From Argentina anserina (lineage: Eukaryota; Streptophyta; Magnoliopsida; Rosales; Rosaceae), in NCBI RefSeq assembly GCF_933775445.1, contig NC_065872.1, forward strand, positions 22,692,001-22,756,000: 64,000 bases of DNA. The letters are read 5' to 3'. The position numbers were made by a program, and so were the translations under genes. Under the pieces are notes generated by a model. The model saw only the letters and a list, made by a program, of their open reading frames with translations, made no database searches and had not been told where the DNA came from. Shown one piece after another: positions 54,801 through 64,000 of this stretch. Position 1 is the stretch's first letter; each line of letters opens with the position of its first letter.

Positions 54801-57309
54801 ATATTCTGTATAAAATATCATATACTGCATAGGATACGGGATTAAGCATGTAAAGAGATAGGATGGTTTTGGTGATGTAAAGATATTAGCTGAGGAAAGG
54901 GTACTCACGGAGAAGAATCTGAACAAGAGAGACTGTCTCCAGAACCTTTCTTCTCATCTTTAGAACCTAGTAGTTGAACACTTATCAAATTCATGTTCAT
55001 ATTTCCATACAGCGGAAAAAAAGAAGAAAATGCTTTCACTAAAATAAGATAAAGAGATAGAGGGAGACTTTACCATCAGCTGGAGAGTCTGGCAGATACT
55101 TTGCAAGACGATACTTCTAATGAAAACAACAATGAGAATGACTTAGAATACGTTTTAAAATAAAACATGGTAATACTGTATCATAGTAGGGTGGTCGCAC
55201 CTGTAAATGGCTCTTCACATGATATATGGTTAAACCAGGAACACCCATCACTCTCAGAACACCTTTAGGTGTGGCCCCTAAAGAAAATTGGAAAAACATT
55301 TAGCCTGGTGACGGATATTATTGTCAAACACTAGTGTGGCACGACCAGTTCTGCACAAGTATACTAGGGCCCAAATACAAAACTTAACTGCAATATGCAT
55401 CACATTTTACCCACATCACAAAAGCCAAAAAAAAAAATGACTAACTGCAATCCAATGCACTCAAATTTATTACATGTCAATCCAACATACATAAGAAACA
55501 CACTGAGACAGAAATGTTCACACACTCATACATACCAGAAAATCTCAACATATTATTGCTGAACACCAGCATAGTACCGAACGGAATTAGTAATTTGCTT
55601 TTATTTCTTTTTCTTGCAGTACTCACTTCTATTTCATGTTCTGTGTTTAAAATCATGTGTATCTAACAAGTGTGCAACTGTACTACATGTGGTATGTACG
55701 TTATTGACTTTCATGTTATGGATATCAAGAACAATATGCACATGACTTCCCCTACAAACAAGTACAACACATAGAAAGAAGCTAGAAACTCATAACCAAA
55801 GTTAGAATTACAAAAAAAAAAAAAAAGTATCAAAGATATATAGATACACTAATACTACTGCGCAATATGAAAAACAGAGTAAAACATAATTCTTAAAATT
55901 TTGATGTCCAAAAACTGATTTGATTTACTCTAATAGGAAAATTCTAACTCACAGGTTGACAATAGTTCAGCTACAACTTAACATATCAGTGGACATAGAA
56001 AGTTTATAAGATTTCCTTGCTGTCTACAACAAAAACAATCAAGTGTAAAAGGTCATCCAAGACCTCGTAAAAAGGATTCAAGGCCAAAGGTCTGACTTGG
56101 TATAAAACAATGATAGGCCTTGTTGGGATCTCTCATGGTTTGGGAAATTTTAGTAAAGGCTGTTAAGTTTAGAGTTTACCAGTTGACTTCTTTGGGACTT
56201 GTTCTCAATGGGAAGGTTATGAGTTTTTGGATTTTTTACAAGGAGTTTTTCGTTCTAGAATTATCTTAGCCTCTCTATCTAAGTTAATAAAAATGAAACT
56301 TTTACTTTGCTCTAGGTTTCAGTGATTGCAACGTAACCCTATGTGAATGACAGAAACCCTACTAGCGTGATGTTGGCAGTCCTATCCTTGTTTTCATAAA
56401 GTTCTAGTTATTTACTCTTCCAAAACAATCATTATCCGCGACATTAAAACCCTAAATCCTACATACTAACCCTTGTGCGGCAAGCTTCCCTAAAAGTCCA
56501 GCATCACAATTTCAAACCTTTTTCTCTTTGGTCAATAACAATTTCAAACCTGGAAGTCACAATTTACACTATCCTGCAGGAGTGAGAAGGAACTACAAAT
56601 GACATTGAATTCCAGTAAAGTGAAACTTTATGCACCTTGTCTCCTTAGCAACTCACAATGGATCTGAATTCCCACAAACATATACAAAAATAGCTTTAAA
56701 AGCTCAAACTCACACAAGAGGTTCAAGAATTTATGGCCATAAACTGAAAGATCCATCTTCGATCAGCAACATAACGATCACTGGCTGTAACACATGAGAT
56801 ATACATATGTACACAACCTTCAAACTATTTAAACAAAGAACTTTCAGAGTGCATCCATTTTAGCAGTCAAGAGTCATGAACTAACTAACACATCAAAAGA
56901 GTCCTATCAAACAATATAAGCAGCACAAATTCCCACCCTCCCTTTAAACCCTTACCACTTGACCCCGAGAATTCAAGATGGGATTTTAAGGAATGCAAGT
57001 TCTTCCAAAAAAAAAAAGGCAAATTGATTAGGATCAATAGTTGATATACAAACAGAAATGCACTACTGAAAGAAGATACCCACTATCTGGTCCACCAAGC
57101 TGAGAGATGGCATCGACGAAGCGGTCGTGGAGATCGGAGGTCCAGCGGAGGCGTTGTTTGCCGTTTCCGGCGGAAGCGGAACCGGAAGCGGAATTAGAAG
57201 CACAAGGAGTTGGGTTTTTCAGTGATGAATCACTCGCCAGCTGCTCAGAACTCTGAGGTTGTTTATGCGGGACTAAGCTCGCCGTCGAGAATTTCTTGGC
57301 GTGGTACAT
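51835..57309 (-). CDS. PHL7: MYB-CC (GARP) transcription factor, PHR1-LIKE class, six exons
   Basis: Exons on the minus strand: 57309-57084, 55277-55201, 55116-55074, 54966-54909, 54786-54717 and 52248-51835. They join in phase to 295 codons plus stop, with GT-AG introns throughout. Residues 51-108 are the GARP MYB domain (KQRLRWTSDLHDRFVDAI, GVLRVMGVPGLTIYHVKS, then HLQKYRLAKYLPD). Residues about 138-185 are the MYB-CC coiled coil with LHEQLE. The C-terminus has a basic PRKKHRMDD stretch and an acidic end. Relatives bind P1BS-like sites as dimers and act in phosphate and stress responses. The short form with MYB near the N-terminus resembles the PHL7 branch, but the symbol is tentative. Introns 1 (1.8 kb) and 5 (2.5 kb) are long; intron 5 holds a tandem duplication and a transposon. 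Confidence 0.92.
52593..53003. repeat. Tandem duplication of about 205 bp in intron 5 of the MYB-CC gene
   Basis: Units 52593-52797 and 52798-53003 both run from ATTAAGCAATGAGTG to CTGTAGCCACTA and differ at only about a dozen positions by eye. Both keep the same minus-strand frame (STAEFQHGIISSSAMNNLDV), simply because the copy is young. Confidence 0.92.
53772..54303. mobile_element. hAT-like MITE in intron 5 of the MYB-CC gene
   Basis: Ends CTACGCTGCACGGAA and (inverted) CTAGGAAGCACGGAA. Flanks GTGAATAC (53764-53771) and GCGAATAC (54304-54311) are an 8-bp duplication with one change. The subterminal parts are rich in GGAAACG and GCGGAAGCG motifs. Size 532 bp, AT-rich centre, no transposase. 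The end motif CTA..N..GCAC.G resembles that of the element at 37493-40370. Confidence 0.75.
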
Positions 57310-58739
57310 GGTTGACCCGCGCCTCTGAATTCAACAACAACAATAACAACAAGCACCAGATGATTACAGAATTGAAATCGAAGGCCTCTAACGAGAAACT
57401 GAGAGAGAGAGAGATTGAGAGGCGCACCTCCAGAATAGAGAGAGAGAGAGAGGATGGAGAATCGGCTCGACGACTGATATTAAGTAGTTGGTTGGCTTTG
57501 ATTGGTGGATTGTATTCGGAGAGGCCTGCAAAGTGGTAAACGGGCCGTTTTCAAATGGAGCCAAAGAGCAGGCCAATGGCCACATTTTCACTATTTTTTT
57601 ATTTTTTTTCCGGCCAATTGGCAACGCCGACCACAACGCGCACACCGTAATTTCCTTCTCAAACGCGCCAAGTGTTACTGTGTTAATTTTCTTTTCTTTA
57701 TCATGAGTAAACTCATTATCTCAGATTTTTTTTTGGAATCTTTCCCACTTTCAAAAAAAAAAAAGATTTGAAAAATTCCCACTAGCAACAAAAACTCTAA
57801 TAGTATGTTTCTTTTTGCCTCACTATCACAATTTTTCTTTATTTTCAACTATCCTTCCTACACGCGTTAAGACACATGCGGAAGAACGTGTTCTCATAAA
57901 AAAAACCTTTAATTTACATCATAAACCAACATACTTACTCAACTGATATTAGAACGTGAATCCCTGTATTTAATTTTGAATGGGAGAGTTTATAGGAGAA
58001 AAAGGAATCAATTTGTTATCTTTTACTTTCTTATCATCTATCTAAATAAATCTCTTAGGACAAATACTTATTACTCCATAAACTTTACCTCTAAAAACAA
58101 TTTTGTCCCCCGCCGTTCAAATTAAACCGATTAGTCATTGTTTTATAGTACCTACTTTGCGTGTAAAATGCATTCTCTATATTCTTATTGTGATTTCAAG
58201 TAAGAGGTCTGTAAGTGGGAGTAGTTCCACTATAACGGAGTTATACGGTTTAGGGTTTAGTGCTAGTTAATGTCAGTCATAAGCTCTAGTGTAAATAAAT
58301 ATATGTAAATGCCGAATGACAAAGATATGTCATTTTGAGTTATCCTGTGATGGGATTAAACAGAGAAATTTGGGAGATATTTTGAAATTGTAGTGTTCTG
58401 GGTATGAAGCCTAGACTAGGTGTGAAGCCTACATAGGGGTGAAAGACCTAGGAGTGAATTCTAATTCCTAAGACCAGTGAGTGTTTAACCTATAAATCTT
58501 AGAACTTATGATCCTGGTTACCTAGCAGCTTGTGTGCTGCATCAGAGCAGCCTTTCGATAATTGAGATCATTTGCTTGTGTCATAAGTGGTGGTATCATG
58601 GCTGCCTCTTTTAAAGTGTTTACGGCTAAGTTGAAGGAAATACAAATTGCAGTCACCTTGATGAGATACATTACTTCATCACCACCTTCATTCCTAGTAT
58701 AGAAATCATTGTCTTCATATAATGTGCAATGTTGTAGGT
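57310..58739. other. Promoter side of the MYB-CC gene and 3' side of L2HGDH
   Basis: No gene. Short GA runs at about 57401-57414 and 57438-57453 lie in the probable 5' leader of the MYB-CC gene. T-rich and A-rich tracts follow near 57590 and 57755. Confidence 0.5.
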
Positions 58740-59308
58740 CTACATTGTGGCTATGTGCTCGGCAATTGCCATGCTTGAAGTTAAGCCAGGTGACTCGATT
58801 CCAAAAAGGTTGACAAGACCAGTTATTCCGTGAATATCCTCTCCCTGCATATATGAATTTACAGTATTTATTAATAAATAGTACAGGCACTCGCACCAAA
58901 GAATATCCACCCTCCAGAGCAAATCTAGACAATATATATATATAGAGACCATTTCAGGTGCGGACGTGGTGCGGACGTCCCGATTCCGGCGACGCCAGGC
59001 CACAACGGCGTGGCGGACCAGCACAACCGCACTACCCACCTCTGGGCGATCCCGTCTATGCCGGCCGGAACTCAATCGGCAACCCACGGCGGCTGGAATC
59101 TATAAAAATCAAGTTTATGGGTAGATTCCAGCGATTTCGCGATTCCGGCCGCCGTGGGTCGCCGATTGAGCTCTGACCGGCACAGACGGGACCGCCGAGA
59201 TGTGGGGAGTGTGGCTGTCAGGGTCCGCCCCGCCATTGCAGCATGTCGTCACCGGAATCGGCGAATCTGTACCTTACGTAAGGTACAGACGCCGCACCTG
59301 AAAATTCT

Positions 59309-59351
<43 letters not shown>

Positions 59352-62300
59352 ATGAACCAGTTGTGCCATATATGTGAGATTGTATTACCATGCGTGCCTC
59401 TACAATTTAACCTCTATAGAGACAAAATAACATGTAAATGGCTCTTCACATGATATATGATGTAGTATAGCATGCTGGATAAACATAAATATCATCTGAC
59501 CCTTTCGCTAGGTCATATAGGGAAGAAACGTTTTATTAAGAAGCTTATTCAATATATATTATTATAGAAAATTTCTTATGGCACTGTCAGAAAGAAAATG
59601 GTTATTAGCTAATATTCTATATTAACTCAGTTTAGTATCTGTCCTGCCTAATTATATTTATAGTTACTGGTAAAGGGAAGGTTCATTAAACATTATGATA
59701 TGATTGCTCACGAATAAGAAAGAAAGAGAAAGTGGTGTGAAGATTTTAACACAAACAGTTATTTAACCAGATGACGGAGGTTAAATGTGATAAATCAGGC
59801 CAAGCCGTAATTTGAGTTAATAATGAACTGAACAAAGGTATTAATATCTTTCGGAATTATAAGATTAAAATCATGCTAGATAACCAGAAAAAAGTAATTA
59901 AACGGATCCATATGGGCCAACACTGGAGGAATTGTACTCTTGAGCGTCTGAGCTATCAGCTACCTATGTTAGGACCTAAGAAGAGGAGAATTGCTAAATA
60001 TAAATATACAACCAGAACAAATGTTGCTCAACATGATCGTATTGTGGCAATACTTCCTGAACAAATGGTTAATCAGTATGATGCAAATAAGAGACTAGAT
60101 AAAAGCTGCAATGCACCTGATAAAACTATTCCTGAGCATGCAACGTTATTATGCCCAAATGCAAGTCCAAGAATGGATGTATTAAAAAGTAAATCATGAT
60201 CTAGCATGTCAGGTTTATGCAGAAGATAATAGTTGAAAGATAACCTGTATCAAAAAATCAACGGGAGGCTGTCTAGGACCTGAAAGCTTCGGTCTAATCC
60301 CTGCATAACCTGGCTCGAGGCTCTCATCTTTTAGATTGGGGTAGTACTTCTTTATTTCATGGTAAAAAAGCTTCATGTGACTCGTGCATACAGAATAATC
60401 AAACCTGGGACCAAGTAATTATCTTACTTTCAAGGTGTGTACAATTTTATCTCATATTGGCATACAGGAAAAAAGAAACTAATGCAAAATGAAGGCAACA
60501 ACAGATCATATTTTTCTACCCATAAAGACCTATGTGTTGGCATGCAACAGTGACAGCATCTCATACTTTTCTGTGATGATAGGTTTTACAGTTTTCAAAT
60601 ATAGCTTTGTGTTACCACCTACAACACTATGTTTAACACTTGTATCATTACCTTATGATGACTTCAAACATTATCATCCTAAGTATAACGAAGCAATTAC
60701 AATGAGAAGTTTTCCCTAGAGTCAAGATTAGTTTACCTCATTTTTACATTTTAACACTTACCAATGACCCAAAAGAATATTAGTGACCGGATGAATGTCT
60801 ACACAATAGTACACATACATGAGTACATATATATGGTGGTAGTAATTAGGACCTATGACTTCTTACCTACTAACATGAGCATTCCACTTGAAGGAGTTTT
60901 GACCTTAGTTGCAACTCTTTATTAACAGGTGTAGCAAAACTTTCATACAAGTTAATGACCCTTTACTTTATAACAACCTATCAGCAAAAGTGACAAGGAC
61001 CTGCATCGAATCTTCAAGCCTAAGGAACATGCGTTTCAATTAACATTAAGTGGAATACAGAAACTTCATTTTGTGTCATATCAAAATTATTACACTACAA
61101 TTTATTAGACAAAAAAATTGCAGGATATAGCCTTTTATTTTACGTTAAGCATGCATACAAATTTCGGGCATATGGTGCAGTGGTTTAAAAAAATGAAGCA
61201 TCAAAAGATATGGAACATATAAGTTCTGCGCACCAAAATTAAGATATGATTGAATCACTAAAGAAATCTTACTTATTCAGGAAGCTTGAAACGTCGTCAA
61301 TACCATCAATCCATTCCACATTGGGGCCAAACTTGACCTGACCATTTAAATCCAAAGTCACATGCACTCCAAGGCCACCATCTTCTGGTATAGGATATAT
61401 CAAATGTTTGAAAGGACATATTCCAGTATTAGAGAGGGTGAAGTAGCAGCCACGAGCATAATAAGCAGTGGGAATAACTGCACTTTGGAGGCCATCAAAT
61501 CGCTTAGCAAGAGCAGGGGCACTCAAGCCAGCAGAGTTCACTACAAGCTTAGGAATGAGTACAATCTCCGGTTGCAGTGAAGTATTTCCATTGCACATTT
61601 CAAGATGCTTGGTTTGAGAAATATGAAGGCACAATTCACCTTGTTCTACATGGCCACCAATTACAGTTGTGTTACAGGAGAAGATTGTGCCGCCATTCTC
61701 AGCGTCACCCTAAATCAAAATGGTGGTGAAGACTGTTTCAATAAGCTTTAATACTGACCAACAGATAACACCTAATCCCCTGCCCGCTATAGAAACATAG
61801 TTGAAGAAACCGGAAACATAGAAAGGCTTACCACCAAAGAAAGCATCAAGGAATGTGTGTCGACAATCCCAGAAACTGGTGACAGTAAGGCTTTCGAGCA
61901 TCTCAATTCGGGTTCTATTCTCATGGCTTCGGAACCCTCCATCATTTTCAGACCATGAACTCCATTTTTAATCCCACAATCCATTAAATAATGCAACTTC
62001 TGAATCTCAGAAGGTCCAGTGGCAACAATTAGTTTACCAATTTGCTTGTGAGGAATCTGACGCTGAGAGCAATATTTGTACAGCAACTCTCTTCCTCTTA
62101 CGCAAAAGCGTGCCTGCGAAATTGGGTATTTCTTGAAAACCAAGCATTGGGTATTTGACTATTTGTTTGGAAAAACCAAGCAGAGGACTAAGAGAAAGAC
62201 AGACCTTGAGGGAATTAGGAGGGTAGTAGATGCCGGCATGGATGACTTCGCTATTGCGAGAACTGGTGACAGTACCGAAGGTGGGAGCAGAGTCTAAGAC

Positions 62301-62492
62301 TAAGACCTGTCGGCCTCTTAAGGCGAGCTCCCTGGCTACTGATAATCCAACTACACCTGCTCCAATCACCACGCAATCTACTCTCTCTCTTGGGACTCCA
62401 CTGCTGAGACAATAGTTACGATTCCCCACACTTTTCATTAACAATTTCAGCAACCTGGTTTTCATTATCTTTATGCTTCCTCTCCACCTCAC
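58740..62492 (-). CDS. L2HGDH: L-2-hydroxyglutarate dehydrogenase, mitochondrial, five exons
   Basis: Exons on the minus strand: 62492-62205, 62113-61832, 61709-61273, 60404-60245 and 58844-58740, all GT-AG, join in phase to 423 codons plus stop. The FAD-binding [15 protein letters not shown] is at residues 41-55. [43 protein letters not shown] and the C-terminal [16 protein letters not shown] are family hallmarks. The enzyme oxidises L-2-hydroxyglutarate to 2-oxoglutarate, removing a side product of malate dehydrogenase and related enzymes. A second ATG at codon 10 gives [12 protein letters not shown], a good mitochondrial presequence, so translation may start at either. Intron 4 (1.4 kb) holds a foldback element. 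Slightly shorter than the Arabidopsis protein, but no domain is missing. Confidence 0.95.
58945..59310. mobile_element. GC-rich foldback MITE in intron 4 of L2HGDH, flanked by TA repeats
   Basis: The ends share TTTCAGGTGCGG as inverted repeats. Arms of about 150 bp pair with mismatches around a short centre near 59100-59125: AACCCACGGCGGCTGGAATC on one side, its partner split as AGATTCCAGC and GCCGCCGTGGGT on the other. The element is far more GC-rich than its intron. It sits in a TA microsatellite, short on the left and long on the right (59311-59349), so the target duplication is hidden. Confidence 0.75.
59311..59349. repeat. TA microsatellite
   Basis: Uninterrupted TA run of about 38 bp at the right edge of the foldback element. 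Confidence 0.9.
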
Positions 62493-62997
62493 TCCTTTGC
62501 AGCTCCCACTGATTATTTCGAGTTATTACTCTCTTAAAGCGAACTGATTCATAACTTGAAAGTTGAAACCCCGTTCAAGCATAGAATGAGAACCTGCCCA
62601 TAAAAAGAATTTGTACTCAAACTTTATCGGAATATCAGAACTACTACGCAGCTCAAAATCAGTAAAGATGATGATGAACTAGCACTCATCATTTAAGCCG
62701 CGGAACCCAAAAACCCAATGGCCCGCAAATCTGATATGCTTTTACAGTTTTACCCGGTCCGACCCGGCAAAAGTCCAGAAGACCTAGTCAACTAAAAACC
62801 CGTTAATAAATAAAATATTATATATATAATATTAATATATATATATATATATTAATTATAGGTCTTTTTTTAATAAATATACATAAAATATTATATATAT
62901 TAATAATACTATATTTAAAATTTTATATTTCTTTATATTATAATTTTATTTTAAATTTTAAAATAAAATTGTAGTATTATGAAACAATTATATGAAG
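62493..62997. other. L2HGDH upstream region with AT-rich block
   Basis: No gene. The promoter of L2HGDH must lie here. From about 62808 to 62990 the sequence is almost pure A and T. Confidence 0.5.
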
Positions 62998-64000
62998 TAT
63001 ATAAAGTAAACTTCTCAGAATTAATTGACACTAGCTGATGTTATCGGTAATAATATTTAAGGACCTTGTTAAAACATCATCTAATTCGGATCACGTTTGA
63101 CCGTCAGAATTTCCGGTAAACCGAAAACACAACTAATATGCCCTAAGGGATGACCCATTACCATGATGCAAACGTCGAAAGTTGTTTGCATATCTAAAAT
63201 CATCTAATTTTTGTCACCGATCGTGCGCGGTCGCACCGAGAAAACTCATTTGGCAAAACCCTGGTCAATGGGGTTTTAATATGTCAAAATGCCTCTTTTT
63301 TTTACCATAGGTACGAACGGTCAAACTATGTCCAAAACGAAGAAAAGTTTTACAGAGTCCCTAAATATATATACCGATCACATCTGCTGGTGTTGATCGA
63401 CCGTATTTAGAACCGGAGTTGTCGATTCCCGAAGTGTCAACTAATATATCATAACATTTATACTAGGTTTAAAATAAAACTAAAAATGAAGTGACTATAT
63501 AAAGGAAACTTTTCGGAATTAATCGACATCACCCGATGTGATCGGTATATATATTTAGTAACCATTTATAAAATTGTATCAAATTCGGACCTCGTTTGAC
63601 CGTCAGAATTTCCGGTAAACCAAAAATACCACTAATATATCCTAAGGTAGAACTCATTACCAAGATGCGAATTCCTGTTTACATATTTGAAATCACCTAA
63701 TTTTGTCACTGATCATGCGTGGTTGCAACGAGGAAACTCATTTGGCAAAACCCCGGTCAATAGGGTTTTATTATGTCAAAACGCCTCTTTTTTTGCTTAA
63801 CCATAGGTATGTACGATCAAACCATGTTCAAAACGGACGGAATTTTTAAAGGGTCCCTAAATATATATATCGATCACATTTACTGGTGTTGATCAACAAT
63901 ATTTTCAAAACTAGAATTTATTTGTGACTTTTTTTAAGAATGTTTTCTAATAATTCTTGTATTATTCCAAATCCTTAAATAAGAGTATTATGTTTTTTTC
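62998..64000. repeat. Tandem repeat of about 495 bp, two copies, reaching the window edge
   Basis: Unit 1 runs from about 62998 to 63490 and unit 2 from about 63492 to the end. Shared landmarks: ACCGTCAGAATTTCCGGTAAAC (63100 and 63599), CTCATTTGGCAAAACCC (63246 and 63738) and CCCTAAATATATATA (63359 and 63855). The spacing varies between 492 and 499. Each unit has inverted ends, GATGTGATCGGTATATATATTTAG near its start and its near-complement near its end. More copies may follow beyond the window. Confidence 0.85.

Noticed and set aside
58939..59349. A short coding gene from the GC-rich frames on both strands
   Set aside because: Frames mirror each other because the sequence is a hairpin; it is a foldback element.
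59873..60199. 108-codon + strand frame in intron 4 of L2HGDH
   Set aside because: Lies inside an intron, opposite to the gene, resembles no family and has no supporting signals; chance frame in AT-rich sequence.

Overview
This is nuclear DNA of a flowering plant, very probably a eudicot. It carries intron-containing genes with GT-AG splice sites, a phytochrome-signalling gene (PKS) found only in land plants, and many nested LTR retrotransposons, solo LTRs and MITE-type elements. Composition and repeat style would suit a Rosaceae genome, but that is a guess; the sequence alone does not fix the species. I see no rRNA, tRNA, CRISPR, phage or bacterial operon.

Layout. (1) 1-24854 is almost all retrotransposon. 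A Ty3/gypsy element of the Athila type lies on the + strand (1-8600, 5' end outside the window). A second, more decayed copy lies on the - strand (13849-24854) with both LTRs, PBS and PPT. Together they form a large inverted repeat around a 5.2-kb spacer holding a diverged LTR fragment, a palindromic MITE, two short tandem arrays and a fossil PIF/Harbinger transposase. (2) 24855-35333 is a graveyard: a copia 3' end with its LTR, a degraded unknown coding region, a second copia element split by a gypsy-type LTR, and decayed coding-like fragments. (3) 35343-48576 is the HINT1 gene wrapped in transposons. A Mutator-like MITE, itself holding a small LTR, ends 97 bp before the start codon. Intron 3 holds a TIR element with an 8-bp target duplication, into which a gypsy LTR inserted and was reduced to a solo LTR with a perfect 5-bp duplication. 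A complete but dead copia element, itself hit by a MITE with a 3-bp duplication, lies 278 bp after the stop codon. (4) 49557-62492 is gene-rich: PKS (+), a six-exon MYB-CC transcription factor of the PHR1-LIKE class (-), and a five-exon L-2-hydroxyglutarate dehydrogenase (-). Introns of the last two also carry small transposons. (5) 62500-64000 is AT-rich and ends in two tandem copies of a roughly 495-bp unit that reaches the window edge.

The four host genes look intact and functionally unrelated: a nucleotide phosphoramidase, a light-signalling adaptor, a transcription factor and a mitochondrial metabolite-repair enzyme. They are ordinary plant neighbours, not a cluster. I found no convincing undescribed system. 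The most informative structures are the datable nested insertions around HINT1, the inverted Athila pair, and the tandem TIR-bounded repeat at the right edge. Exon boundaries come from splice signals and codon phase read by eye, and every joined reading frame stays in phase.
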